Shown one piece after another: positions 24,459 through 33,874 of a DNA stretch of 64,000 nucleotides. A program made the position numbers and the translations under genes. Under the pieces are notes generated by a model. The model was not told the origin of the DNA and ran no database searches. It saw nothing but the letters and a program-made list of their open reading frames with translations. This stretch comes from Mammaliicoccus sp. Marseille-Q6498 (GTDB lineage Bacteria; Bacillota; Bacilli; Staphylococcales; Staphylococcaceae): the NCBI RefSeq assembly GCF_946151045.1, contig NZ_OX267714.1, positions 558,001 to 622,000 on the forward strand, in the 5' to 3' direction. Position 1 is the first letter of the stretch. Each line of letters starts with the position of its first letter.

Positions 24459-26867
24459 TCACATCATCATCTGTGGGTTAATATCTATTTCTAATGATAG
24501 TTTTTCTTTGAGATATTGATCGTGATAGTAATCGTCTAAATATGTTAAGGCGGTTAATAGGTCTGGTTCGTTTTTGAATTTTATGAGTATTTGGAATCGA
24601 TGTTGATTGTTAATGCGTGATAATGGGCTTGGTGATGGCCCTAATATAAATGATTGTGCTGATACGTGTTGCACGAGTATATCGTGTATGTGTTTAGATG
24701 CTTTAAGAACTTTCTTTTTATCGAAGTGACTAATTGTTAAGTTCACGAGATAGTAATAAGGTGGATACTTTCCTACTTGTCTAAATTTCATTTCTTTTTG
24801 GTAAAATGATAAATAGTCATTTTTAGTTACATCAAGTATCGCATAATGTTCTGGATTATATGTTTGAATCATTACTTCGCCTTGTTTCTCATGTCTCCCT
24901 GCTCTACCTGCAACTTGCGTGAGTAGTTGGAAAGTTTTTTCAGTGGATCTAAAGTCAGGCAAGTTTAACATTGTATCTGCGTTGAGTACGCCTACTAATG
25001 TTATATTTTCAAAGTCTAGCCCTTTAGCAATCATTTGTGTACCTAGTAATATATTGGCTTCTTGATTTCCAAATGCAGTTAACAATCTTTCGTGTGCACC
25101 TTTTTTCGAAGTTGTGTCTACGTCCATTCTGATGACTTTTGCATTTTCAAAAGTTTCATATATGAGTTCTTCTACTTTTTGCGTACCTACACCCATTTGT
25201 CTAATATGTTCACTTTCACAACTTGGGCATACTTGTGGCATCGGTTCACTATAACCACAATAATGACATTTTAAATCGTCATTTGTTTTATGGTACGTTA
25301 ACGAAATATCACAATTCGGACATTGAGGCACATGTCCACAATCTCTACAAAGTACGAACGATGAATGTCCTCTTCTGTTTAAGAACAGTATAATTTGTTC
25401 GCCTTTTTCTATTCGATCTTGTATCGCAGCAGTCAATTGTTCTGAAAACATTGATCTATTGCCTATTTTAAGTTCTTCTCTCATATCTATTAACGCTATT
25501 TCTGGCATTTTTTGTTGATTAACCCGTTCTGGTAACCCTAAATATTGATACACACCTTTTTCTGCTCTAGCAAACGTTTCTAAGCTTGGTGTTGCTGACC
25601 CTAAAACGACAGGACAATTGTGATATTCACTTCTCCAAATTGCAATTTCTCTTGCATGATACCTCGGATAATCTTCTTGTTTATATGTAGATTCATGTTC
25701 TTCATCTATAATGATGAGCCCAAGTTTATCAAATGGCGCGAATATACTAGATCTTGCTCCTACTGAGACACTAGCTTTACCATCTCTAATCTTCTGCCAT
25801 TCGTCATACTTTTCACCTTTAGATAATCCTGAATGTAATACCGCTACTTCATCACCAAAACGAGCTTTAAAGCGATTAACCATTTGCGGTGTTAACGCTA
25901 TTTCAGGAACAAGCATAATCGCCTGTTCACCTTTTTTTAGGACATTTTCTATCGTTTGTAAATATATTTCGGTCTTCCCTGAACCAGTAACCCCGTGTAG
26001 AAGGAATGTTTTAGATTCATTTGCTTTAACCGCTTCATCAATTTGTGAAAATGCTTCTTGTTGCGCATTTGTTAATGATTTATTGATTTCTTTTTCAAAT
26101 ATTCTATTCTCATAAGGATCACGATTCACAACGGCTTCGTACTTTTCTAAAATTTGATTTTTCACTAAAGTTTGAATGCTAGAATTTGAAAATCCTTCTT
26201 CTTTTAATGTTCTTAACAGTACGTCTTCGTGTCGATGCTCAATTAAATAATTGATAACGTCTAATTGTTTTTCCTTTTTACGTAAAGATTCAATGATTTC
26301 ATCTAGTCTGTCTGTTGCAACAAGTCGTACGCATGTCGCATACTTTCTCGTTAATTGTTGACCAACTATCGTATCTTTCACTATAGCTTCATTTTTAACA
26401 AACTGTTCAAGTTCAGCTACAATTTGTAATTTTTGTGCTTGATCAAATGATAAAATGCCATCTCTACTAAAATGATTCAAGTATTCAGCTGGAATCGCTT
26501 CTGGATCATTTACTTGATACACTTTTTGATATTTTGCTTTAACTGCACTAGGCAGCATTATTTCCAAAGCTGATATGCGTTTTAATAAATGAAAATTGGA
26601 CATCCATTCACTAAGTTCTATCAATTCAGATGTAAGCTCTGGTTTAAAATCTTTCACTCTAATGATTGATTTCACTTTAGACATATCAATATCACTTGAA
26701 AGTTGCTCGCTTATTCCAATGACAAAGCCTTGGATTTTTCTCGGACCAAAAGGCACTTCAACACGTACCCCTACTTTTACAACGTCTTCAATATCTTGAG
26801 GTATCTTATAATCAAATATTTTGTCTACATTTTTAGACGGAATATCTACTACAACATTCGCTATCAA
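24459..26867 (-). CDS. priA: Primosomal replication restart helicase PriA
   Basis: 3'-5' helicase that rebuilds replication forks and loads DnaB. An N-terminal DNA-binding domain is followed by Walker A GVTGSGKTE, a DEEH box, TATPS-like GSATPSLE, and a zinc-binding insert with eight cysteines (CRDCGH, CPNC, CHYCG, CPSC). About 802 residues. TTG 26867 is chosen: it overlaps the coaBC TGA as TTGA, has TAGGTGG five bases upstream, and gives an N-terminus like S. aureus PriA. GTG 26876 would add three residues. Confidence 0.96.
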   Translation of the reverse strand: MIANVVVDIPSKNVDKIFDYKIPQDIEDVVKVGVRVEVPFGPRKIQGFVIGISEQLSSDIDMSKVKSIIRVKDFKPELTSELIELSEWMSNFHLLKRISALEIMLPSAVKAKYQKVYQVNDPEAIPAEYLNHFSRDGILSFDQAQKLQIVAELEQFVKNEAIVKDTIVGQQLTRKYATCVRLVATDRLDEIIESLRKKEKQLDVINYLIEHRHEDVLLRTLKEEGFSNSSIQTLVKNQILEKYEAVVNRDPYENRIFEKEINKSLTNAQQEAFSQIDEAVKANESKTFLLHGVTGSGKTEIYLQTIENVLKKGEQAIMLVPEIALTPQMVNRFKARFGDEVAVLHSGLSKGEKYDEWQKIRDGKASVSVGARSSIFAPFDKLGLIIIDEEHESTYKQEDYPRYHAREIAIWRSEYHNCPVVLGSATPSLETFARAEKGVYQYLGLPERVNQQKMPEIALIDMREELKIGNRSMFSEQLTAAIQDRIEKGEQIILFLNRRGHSSFVLCRDCGHVPQCPNCDISLTYHKTNDDLKCHYCGYSEPMPQVCPSCESEHIRQMGVGTQKVEELIYETFENAKVIRMDVDTTSKKGAHERLLTAFGNQEANILLGTQMIAKGLDFENITLVGVLNADTMLNLPDFRSTEKTFQLLTQVAGRAGRHEKQGEVMIQTYNPEHYAILDVTKNDYLSFYQKEMKFRQVGKYPPYYYLVNLTISHFDKKKVLKASKHIHDILVQHVSAQSFILGPSPSPLSRINNQHRFQILIKFKNEPDLLTALTYLDDYYHDQYLKEKLSLEIDINPQMMM

Positions 26868-28066
26868 GATTCCCACCTACTAGTTATTTCATTTAAAATT
26901 TTAAAAGCAATTTTTTGTTTAGATTCTTTTGTTAATGGTACTCTATCACCATTAGCAAAGAACATTTCTACTTCATTATCAGAAGATCTAAATCCGATTT
27001 CTTGGTTTGCTACATGATTTGCAACAATAACATCAGCATTTTTCTTTTTTAACTTGCCCATTGCATATGATGCTACATTATCGGTTTCAGCTGCAAAGCC
27101 TACTAAATATTGCTTTGTCTTATGCTCGCCTAAATATTTCAAAATATCTGTTGTTCTTTTAAATGTAAGGTCAAGATTGCCATCTTTCTTTTTCATTTTT
27201 TTATCTGAAGTTTCTATTGGTGTATAGTCAGCAACAGCTGCAGCTTTAATAATCATATCCATATCATTCATATTCTCTTTAACTGCAATAAACATATCTT
27301 CAGCACTAGATACTTGAATAAACTTGAGCCCTTTTGGCTGAGGTAAATTCGTTTCTCCACTAACTAATATGACATTCGCCCCTAAATCTCTTGCCGCTTC
27401 AGCTAACGCATATCCCATCTTGCCGCTTGAACGGTTCGTAAAGTATCTTACTGCATCAACTTTTTCAACTGTAGGTCCTGCTGTAACTAATACATTTTTA
27501 CCTTGTAATGAAAATGTTTGTGGATTTGTATTTTCTTTAAAAAAGTCATCTATAATCGTTAAAATGGTCATAGGTTCTTCCATTCTACCTTTAGCTACAT
27601 ATCCACATGCTAAATAACCTTCACCTGGTGCAATGATTTTATATCCAAAGTTTCTTAAACGAGACATATTCTCTACAATAGATGGATGATTTAACATGTG
27701 AACGTTCATTGCTGGAGCTATAAATACAGGAGCGGTAGTAGCAAGTAAAGTAGATGTCACCATATTATCAGCTAATCCATTAGCTAATTTACTTATTGTA
27801 TTTGCAGTTGCTGGGGCAACGATGACTGCATCAGCCCAATCTGCTAATGTAATATGTTGAATTTCACTTACATCTTTTTCATCAAAAGTATCTGTATATA
27901 CATGGTTTCGACTGATTGCTTGAAATGCTAACGGTGTAACAAATTGTTGCGCATTTTCAGTTAACATTACTCTTACAACATAACCATTTTGAGTTAGTTT
28001 ACTCGTTAAATCTATAGCTTTGTAGGCAGCTATCCCACCTGTAACAGCTAGAAGTATATTCTTCAT
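26864..28066 (-). CDS. coaBC: Bifunctional phosphopantothenoylcysteine decarboxylase/synthetase
   Basis: Two steps of coenzyme A synthesis. The N-terminal CoaC flavoprotein domain (1-180) has GGIAAYKA, PAMNVHM and the substrate-lid cysteine in ACGYVAKGRM. The C-terminal CoaB domain (from about 187) begins VLVTAGPTVEKVD and contains the CTP-binding region and KAAAVADY. 400 residues. It is separated from rpoZ by a strong terminator, so it must have its own promoter or receive read-through; the 156-base gap holds no other gene. Confidence 0.96.
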   Translation of the reverse strand: MKNILLAVTGGIAAYKAIDLTSKLTQNGYVVRVMLTENAQQFVTPLAFQAISRNHVYTDTFDEKDVSEIQHITLADWADAVIVAPATANTISKLANGLADNMVTSTLLATTAPVFIAPAMNVHMLNHPSIVENMSRLRNFGYKIIAPGEGYLACGYVAKGRMEEPMTILTIIDDFFKENTNPQTFSLQGKNVLVTAGPTVEKVDAVRYFTNRSSGKMGYALAEAARDLGANVILVSGETNLPQPKGLKFIQVSSAEDMFIAVKENMNDMDMIIKAAAVADYTPIETSDKKMKKKDGNLDLTFKRTTDILKYLGEHKTKQYLVGFAAETDNVASYAMGKLKKKNADVIVANHVANQEIGFRSSDNEVEMFFANGDRVPLTKESKQKIAFKILNEITSRWES

Positions 28067-28160
28067 GTGTACGCCTCCGATAATTCGTTTCTTAATCTTA
28101 TTGCTTATTATACATTCTTTAAATTATACTGTCATGAATCAAATCTATATAATCGAATAA

Positions 28161-28210
28161 AAAAAGCATTCTATGGATGGATTAAAAGTTCCATTCATAA
28201 AATGCTTTTT
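28161..28210 (-). terminator. Rho-independent terminator of gmk-rpoZ
   Basis: AAAAAGCATT (28161-28170) pairs with AATGCTTTTT (28201-28210) and the inner TATGGATGG with CCATTCATA. A T7 run follows on the minus strand. Confidence 0.88.
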
Positions 28211-28222
28211 AAAATATTCGAA

Positions 28223-28422
28223 TTACTCTTCTAATTTTGCGTACACTTTGTGTGCTGCAATTTCTTCAAGCGCTTGTCCAACGTTTTTAAGTGAACGATA
28301 TTCATCTAATAATAAGCTATCAGGATGTTCTTGAAGTTCACGTGCTCTCTTAGCAGCAGTTGTAACAACTAAGTATTTAGAATTGATACTATCTTTAAGT
28401 TCGTTTTGTGGTGGGTATAACA

Positions 28423-28423
<1 letters not shown>
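28223..28423 (-). CDS. rpoZ: DNA-directed RNA polymerase omega subunit
   Basis: 66-residue omega subunit that helps assemble RNA polymerase by holding beta-prime. The conserved N-terminal region SKYLVVTTAAKRARELQ is visible. It starts on the last base of gmk (TAATG-type overlap), the standard gmk-rpoZ pair, and ends before a strong terminator. Confidence 0.96.
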
Positions 28424-29061
<638 letters not shown>

Positions 29062-29189
29062 CTAATGAATACTAACGACATATCATCATTTTGTTTTTTT
29101 TATCTTACCATACTTCATTTCTGTATGGCTATAGACGTATTGAACTTTAAACAGAAATATATTCATTTAAACCCTTACATGTTACAATA

Positions 29190-29198
29190 AATTGACTT
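29190..29198 (+). promoter_or_regulatory. Extended -10 promoter of rqcH
   Basis: TGTTACAAT in the gmk-rqcH gap reads as a TGn extended -10 element, roughly 20-30 bases before the start. No good -35 box is seen. Confidence 0.4.
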
Positions 29199-29219
29199 TT
29201 GATAAAGGTGTGAATGCAA

Positions 29220-30911
29220 ATGGCTTTTGATGGATTATTTACAAGAAAAATAGTTGAAGATTTACAATCGCTCGTAACAGGAAGAATTCATAAAATTTCT
29301 GAGCCAAGTTCTGATACTATTATTTTAACAATTCGTAGTGAAAGAAAAAACAAACAATTACTACTTTCTACTCATGCAAATTTTAGTAGATTTCATTTAA
29401 CGACAGAAAAATATGATAATCCTTTCGATCCGCCAATGTTTTTAAGAGTATTACGTAAACATTTAGACGGTGGACTTGTTCAAGGTATCACGCAAATTGG
29501 CAACGATAGATTAGTAGAAATCGATATACACTCCAGAGATGAAATTGGAGATTTAAGAAAACGTACCCTCATCTTAGAAATCATGGGGAGACATAGTAAC
29601 ATCATATTAGTTGATGGTGACCGTAAAATAATCGATGGTTTTAAACACCATACACCTAATACGAATACTGCACGAACAATTATGCCTGGGTTTAAATATG
29701 AATACCCACCTACTGCTAAGAAGATGAATCCTTTCGAAGTAGATGATCTCAATAAATATATTGATTTTAATTCAGGTAAAATTGATCGCCAATTATTGCA
29801 ACAATTTGAAGGGTTTAGCCCACTTATTACAAAAGAAATTGTTTCAAGAAGACCATTTATGAATCAAGCAACATTAGCAGAAGCTTTTGATGAAGTGATG
29901 AATGAAGTAAAACAAACGCCTAAACCTGTCATCTATAGTGATGATTCAACAAATAATGAAATATTTTACTTCATGCCACTACAATCATATGGAAATGACT
30001 ATATGACTTTTGAAACGATTCATGAATGTTTAGATCGTTTTTATGAATCACGTGGAGAACGAGAACGCGTTAAACAACGTGCACTTGATTTAGTCAAAAT
30101 AGTAGATCAACACTTACAAAAAAATAGACATAAATTAGAAAAACTCATCAATGAAAAAGAAGCAGCTAGCACGAAAGATGTCCAACAATTGTACGGTGAA
30201 TTAATCACAGCAAATATGTATCAAATTAAACAAGGCGACAAAACATTAGACACAATAAACTATTACAATAATGAACCTGTGTCTATACCTTTAAACCCTA
30301 CAAAATCACCATCAATGAACGCGCAACATTATTACAAACAGTACAATCGACTTAAAACAAGAGAAATCGAATTAGAAAAACAAATCAAACTGACACAATC
30401 TAACATTTTATACTTTGAATCTTTAGAACAACAACTTGCTCATATATCTGTTGAAGATATAGACGACATTAGAGAAGAGCTAGAAGATCAAGGATTTGTT
30501 AAAAAACGTAAAAGTAAGAAACAGAAAAAATCTAAAAAAATTACAATTACGACATTTATATCGTCAGATGGCCAAACAATATTATTAGGAAAAAATAATA
30601 AACAAAACGATTATCTAACACATCGAGTCGCAAGAAAAAATCAACTATGGTTCCACACAAAAGATATACCAGGATCACATGTTGTTATACAAGAAGACGA
30701 ACCAACTGAAACAACAATAAACGAAGCGGCAATGATAGCTGGCTTTTATTCCAAAGCAAGTCAATCAGGACAAATCCCAGTGGACTACACAGAAATTAAA
30801 AACGTTCACAAACCAAGCGGCGCAAAACCAGGATTCGTTACTTATGACCACCAGACAACATTGTACGTAACAACAGACTATGATGATATAAAAAAATTAC
30901 AACAAAAATAA
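29220..30911 (+). CDS. rqcH: Rqc2 homologue RqcH (NFACT family; formerly FbpA)
   Basis: Ribosome quality control factor that binds stalled 50S subunits with peptidyl-tRNA and recruits alanyl-tRNA for C-terminal tailing. Layout: NFACT-N (about 1-180), helix-hairpin-helix, long coiled coil (about 275-420), a Lys-rich linker, and NFACT-R (about 435-560, LWFHTKDIPGSHVV). It matches the S. aureus protein over its length; that one was first described as a fibronectin-binding protein. ATG 29220 is preferred over 29214 because AAAGGTG is then at nine bases. It is transcribed alone on the plus strand. Confidence 0.95.
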   Translation: MAFDGLFTRKIVEDLQSLVTGRIHKISEPSSDTIILTIRSERKNKQLLLSTHANFSRFHLTTEKYDNPFDPPMFLRVLRKHLDGGLVQGITQIGNDRLVEIDIHSRDEIGDLRKRTLILEIMGRHSNIILVDGDRKIIDGFKHHTPNTNTARTIMPGFKYEYPPTAKKMNPFEVDDLNKYIDFNSGKIDRQLLQQFEGFSPLITKEIVSRRPFMNQATLAEAFDEVMNEVKQTPKPVIYSDDSTNNEIFYFMPLQSYGNDYMTFETIHECLDRFYESRGERERVKQRALDLVKIVDQHLQKNRHKLEKLINEKEAASTKDVQQLYGELITANMYQIKQGDKTLDTINYYNNEPVSIPLNPTKSPSMNAQHYYKQYNRLKTREIELEKQIKLTQSNILYFESLEQQLAHISVEDIDDIREELEDQGFVKKRKSKKQKKSKKITITTFISSDGQTILLGKNNKQNDYLTHRVARKNQLWFHTKDIPGSHVVIQEDEPTETTINEAAMIAGFYSKASQSGQIPVDYTEIKNVHKPSGAKPGFVTYDHQTTLYVTTDYDDIKKLQQK

Positions 30912-30919
30912 CAAACAAA

Positions 30920-30958
30920 AACCGAGGAGCCATTAATGTAGAATGGCTCCTCGGTTTC
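30920..30958 (+). terminator. 39-bp terminator-like hairpin, copy 1 (after rqcH)
   Basis: Perfect 16-bp stem: AAACCGAGGAGCCATT pairs with its complement around the loop AATGTAG. An identical 39-base copy, same loop orientation, is at 31377-31415. The T run is short on the plus strand (TTTCT) and longer on the minus strand. Confidence 0.8.
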
Positions 30959-31107
30959 TGACTGTCGATAAACTGAACCGAATAAAAACTCGCTTGCCTA
31001 GGGTACAGTCTCAAGTCTCAGCCTGTAGACTTCGTTGTTAATCGGGGCTGGATATTCTAACGGTCACAATTCCGAATAATGGTCGTTACAATTTCTAAAC
31101 AAACAAT

Positions 31108-31153
31108 AAACTGTCGACAAAGTCACTTAAAGTGTACCTGTTGGCAGTTTTTT
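31108..31153 (+). terminator. Imperfect hairpin with T run inside the cassette
   Basis: AAACTG at 31108 pairs with CAGTTT ending at 31150, and an inner part (GTCACTT with AAGTGTAC) continues the stem. The run TTTTTT follows. It is terminator-like, but no gene is seen directly upstream. Confidence 0.45.
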
Positions 31154-31154
31154 A

Positions 31155-31233
31155 GCTCTAACGAGATTGTTTTAAGATTCTTTCCCGTTAGAATTTCTAA
31201 GGGGATTGTTTTCTCAGTCTTTCACGTTAGAGC
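31155..31233. repeat. 79-bp composite inverted repeat, copy 1
   Basis: Begins GCTCTAACG and ends CGTTAGAGC. In this copy the flanks extend the terminal inverted repeat to a perfect 16 bp (31148-31163 with 31225-31240, TTTTTTAGCTCTAACG). It is built of two similar halves of about 39 bases, each opening TCTAA and closing CGTTAGA and sharing GGATTGTTTT/AGATTGTTTT and TCTTTC. Confidence 0.85.
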
Positions 31234-31284
31234 TAAAAAAGACCTATTTTTGATGAAGTATTACACTTTTTAGTAGAGAAAATT

Positions 31285-31363
31285 GCTCTAACGAGATTGT
31301 TTTAAGATTCTTTCCCGTTAGAATTTCTAAGGGGATTGTTTTCTCAGTCTTTCACGTTAGAGC
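31285..31363. repeat. 79-bp composite inverted repeat, copy 2
   Basis: Identical in sequence to 31155-31233 and in the same orientation, 130 bases further right. Here the flanking bases do not extend the terminal inverted repeat, so the repeat edges can be set at GCTCTAAC and GTTAGAGC. Confidence 0.88.
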
Positions 31364-31376
31364 ACAGAACAGATTA

Positions 31377-31415
31377 AAACCGAGGAGCCATTAATGTAGA
31401 ATGGCTCCTCGGTTT
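31377..31415. terminator. 39-bp terminator-like hairpin, copy 2
   Basis: Same 39 bases as 30920-30958, followed on the plus strand by ATTTTATT and on the minus strand by TTTTAATC. It can serve the minus-strand VOC gene that ends at 31431. Confidence 0.8.
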
Positions 31416-31430
31416 ATTTTATTCCAATAT

Positions 31431-31841
31431 TTAATTATTATTTTCTGGTAATGCTAATTGGAAGTTTACGCCAAATTTATCTTGTACCCATGCAAATTCT
31501 CTAAATGTTGGTGGTAGTTCTGTTTTTGGCATAAGAATCGCCCCACCTGATTTTAATTTAGAATATAAGTTTTCCATTTCCATTGCTGATTCACATGTGA
31601 CATATAAAAACATTGCCGGGTTCATTTCGATATCTACACCGTTATTCTGATCAATCGCCATAAATATTTGTCCATTTATTTTAAATATAGAATGTTGTAC
31701 CGTTCCTGGTTCGCCTGGTCCATCTTCATCGTATTTAACCATCGTCAATATTTCACTATCTTTAAAAATAGATGTATAAAAATTAATTGCTTCTTCAGCT
31801 TCTCCATTAAACATTAAAAAGGTCGTAATTTTTGGAATCAT
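31431..31841 (-). CDS. VOC-superfamily (PhnB/glyoxalase-like) protein
   Basis: 136-residue protein of the vicinal-oxygen-chelate fold in the PhnB-like group: FLMFNGEAEEAINFYTSIF at the start, the GTVQHSIFKINGQIFMAID strand, and WVQDKFGVNFQL at the end. These proteins form dimers; their substrates are usually unknown, and this one cannot be assigned a reaction. TGGAGTGAA precedes the ATG. It is monocistronic, ending at the second copy of the 39-bp hairpin. Confidence 0.82.
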   Translation of the reverse strand: MIPKITTFLMFNGEAEEAINFYTSIFKDSEILTMVKYDEDGPGEPGTVQHSIFKINGQIFMAIDQNNGVDIEMNPAMFLYVTCESAMEMENLYSKLKSGGAILMPKTELPPTFREFAWVQDKFGVNFQLALPENNN

Positions 31842-31935
31842 TTTTATTTCACTCCAGTATTTGTTGTAATTATTTTTTATCTCTTATGTAATTTAGTATA
31901 ATGGTTATAATAGTCAAAGACAAAGGAGAGTATTT

Positions 31936-32022
31936 ATGTCGTTTTCATTGTTATTACCAATTGTTATTTTAATAGCTGTTATTTTAGTGGGTTATGTTTT
32001 TATTAAATTATTTATGGATTAA
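31936..32022 (+). CDS. 28-residue single-pass membrane peptide
   Basis: Small plus-strand gene with a strong AAAGGAGAG ribosome binding site eight bases before the ATG. The product starts MSFSLLLP and is almost entirely hydrophobic up to a short KLFMD tail. TATAAT boxes at 31897-31902 and 31906-31911 and a strong terminator at 32051-32083 support a real transcription unit. No similarity recognised; small membrane regulators and type I toxins have this shape. Confidence 0.6.
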   Translation: MSFSLLLPIVILIAVILVGYVFIKLFMD

Positions 32023-32050
32023 TCTTAATTATGTTATATAGAAAAATAAA

Positions 32051-32083
32051 AACCTCGGACTCTTTTCTAGTCCGAGGTTTTTT
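32051..32083. terminator. Bidirectional terminator between the small peptide gene and sdcS
   Basis: Perfect 11-bp stem AACCTCGGACT (32051-32061) with AGTCCGAGGTT (32069-32079), loop of seven, T run on both strands. It serves the plus-strand peptide gene and the minus-strand sdcS. Confidence 0.92.
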
Positions 32084-32108
32084 CTTATTATAATTATAAT
32101 AATTTTGA

Positions 32109-33704
32109 TTATTTTGGATTAATTAACTCAATTCCAAATAACCAAGGTACCATGAACAATACGAAGGCTACAATTACAACACAACTGACTAAGTTTAACC
32201 AAAATCCTGCTGTTGCCATTTCCCGTATTGTCACTTTTTCTGTACCAAATACAATTGCATTTGGTGGTGTACCAACTGGTAACATAAACGCACAGTTAGC
32301 TGCCATAGCTGCCGGAATCATAAGTGCTAATGGATGTACATTTATACCAACCGCAATCGTTGCCAGTATTGGTAATATCATCGTTGCTGTTGCGGTATTG
32401 GACGTGATCTCAGTTAAGAATAGTACGAATAGTGATACGACTGCAATAATGAGTATTATATTGACGCCTTCTAAACCTGAAATTTGTTTACCCATCCATT
32501 TATCTAATCCACTTTCTGTAATTGCTGAAGCAACTGCTAAACCGCCACCGAATAGTAAAAGTATACCCCATGGTAAATCTTTCGCAATTGACCAGTCTAA
32601 AATTCTAGCAAATTTTCTTTTAGCGGGGATTAAGAATAGAATAACTGCAATAAACATGGATATTGTTCCGTCTTTCACGAGCTCTGTAAATGGTAATTGT
32701 GCAAGTAAAAATTCTCTTGATACCCATAAGAAAGCTGCTAAACAGAATAATGTGAACACAACTTTTTCTTCATATGTTGTTTTACCTAATGCCTTAAGCT
32801 CTCTCGTAATAATTTCTTTACCACCAGGTAATTCTTTCATATCGTGTCTAAACTTCATATAATTTAAATATGCCCAAGTGATACCAAGCAAAATAATAAC
32901 AGTTGGAACACCCATTATCATCCATTGTCCGAATCCAATTTCTTCTCCAAATATTTTTTCATATTGCCCTTTTAAAATAATTAATGGAGGTGTCCCAATT
33001 AACGTTCCGAGACCACCGATTGTCCCTGCATAACCAATACCTAGAACAAGTGATTTTTCAAACTGCGATAAACTATGACTATCGTCGCCATCAGCAGTTA
33101 ATTCATTTGCCTCTTTAATAATGGCCATACCAATCGGAATCATAATCATAACAGCAGCTGTATTAGATACGAACATTGATAACGCACCTGTAGCTACCAT
33201 GAATCCTAATAAAATTCTCCCGGTACTTGTTCCGATACTTTTAATAATGACAAGTGCTATTCTCGTATGTAAATTCCATCTTTCCATAGCAATTGCAATA
33301 ATGAAACCACCTAAGAATAAGAATATAATGTCGTCTCCATATGCGCTTGAAACAGTAGCGCTATCCATAATTCCACCTAATGGGAACATAAATAAAGGCA
33401 TTAAACTTGTTGCTGGAATAGGAATAGCTTCTGTAATCCACCAAACAGCAATCCACAGTGTAGCTGCCATTACAAATACACCTTTTTGACTCAACCCTTC
33501 TGGACTAAAAAATAATAGCGTAAATATAAACAGTAAAGGTCCTAGAAATAATCCAATTAATTGTGGCGTAGTATACGCTTTTAATGGTGGATCAGGTTCA
33601 TTTTGAGATTTTAAAGCGTCTGTTGAAAAGAATTTTAACATTTCTTTCGTTCTTCCACTTTCTTTCCAAAGCTTTTGAGTAATTTTTTTATCATGCTCTT
33701 TCAT
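32109..33704 (-). CDS. sdcS: Sodium-dependent dicarboxylate transporter (SLC13/DASS family)
   Basis: Inner-membrane symporter importing succinate, fumarate or malate with sodium. 531 residues, about 11-12 hydrophobic segments after a polar N-terminus. The paired substrate motifs SNTAAVMI and SNTATATM and GTPPN loops (LIGTPPLII, VGTPPNAIVFG) are visible, and it matches S. aureus SdcS along its length. GGGAGGTAAAAC precedes the ATG. A perfect CcpA cre site lies over the promoter start region, so glucose should repress it. Confidence 0.93.
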   Translation of the reverse strand: MKEHDKKITQKLWKESGRTKEMLKFFSTDALKSQNEPDPPLKAYTTPQLIGLFLGPLLFIFTLLFFSPEGLSQKGVFVMAATLWIAVWWITEAIPIPATSLMPLFMFPLGGIMDSATVSSAYGDDIIFLFLGGFIIAIAMERWNLHTRIALVIIKSIGTSTGRILLGFMVATGALSMFVSNTAAVMIMIPIGMAIIKEANELTADGDDSHSLSQFEKSLVLGIGYAGTIGGLGTLIGTPPLIILKGQYEKIFGEEIGFGQWMIMGVPTVIILLGITWAYLNYMKFRHDMKELPGGKEIITRELKALGKTTYEEKVVFTLFCLAAFLWVSREFLLAQLPFTELVKDGTISMFIAVILFLIPAKRKFARILDWSIAKDLPWGILLLFGGGLAVASAITESGLDKWMGKQISGLEGVNIILIIAVVSLFVLFLTEITSNTATATMILPILATIAVGINVHPLALMIPAAMAANCAFMLPVGTPPNAIVFGTEKVTIREMATAGFWLNLVSCVVIVAFVLFMVPWLFGIELINPK

Positions 33705-33722
33705 ATGTTTTACCTCCCTAAA

Positions 33723-33740
33723 TATGTATTCGTTTACATT
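33723..33740 (-). promoter_or_regulatory. Catabolite-responsive element (cre) at the sdcS promoter
   Basis: The minus strand reads AATGTAAACGAATACATA, matching every position of the Gram-positive cre consensus WWTGNAARCGNWWWCAWW. It overlaps the extended -10 box TGTTAAAAT (33746-33738) and the transcription start region, where CcpA binding blocks transcription. Confidence 0.75.
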
Positions 33741-33746
33741 TTAACA
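33738..33746 (-). promoter_or_regulatory. Extended -10 promoter element of sdcS
   Basis: On the minus strand TGTTAAAAT, a TGn extended -10 box about 35 bases upstream of the ATG; the -35 region is weak. Confidence 0.45.
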
Positions 33747-33874
33747 AAGATTTCTAGTAAGTCCTACTACTATTCTGAAAATTTAAAATAATTAATTAAT
33801 AAAATGCTTATCATTTCAGTTAATTATTGATTATCAAAAGTACTTTTCTTATATAAAAAAGGAAAATACAAATA

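Larger units (their letters stand above)
30959..31376. repeat. Hairpin-rich non-coding cassette between two identical terminators
   Basis: About 420 bases without a credible gene. From left to right: a stretch with GTACAGTCTCAAGTCTCAGCC that looks like structured RNA or a dispersed element, a TCTAACG...CGTTA inverted pair (31056-31088), a long imperfect hairpin (31108-31150) followed by a T run, then two copies of a 79-bp repeat. The 39-base copies at each end suggest that the whole block was duplicated into place or grew by recombination between repeats. Confidence 0.6.

Noticed and set aside
31079-31273. 64-residue open frame across the hairpin cassette
   Set aside because: It crosses a terminator-like hairpin and most of a repeat copy, has no ribosome binding site, and is not present as a frame in the second repeat copy.
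31155-31363. CRISPR array
   Set aside because: Only two copies of a 79-base unit, 51 bases apart, with internal palindromes and no cas genes nearby. Repeat length and copy number do not fit.
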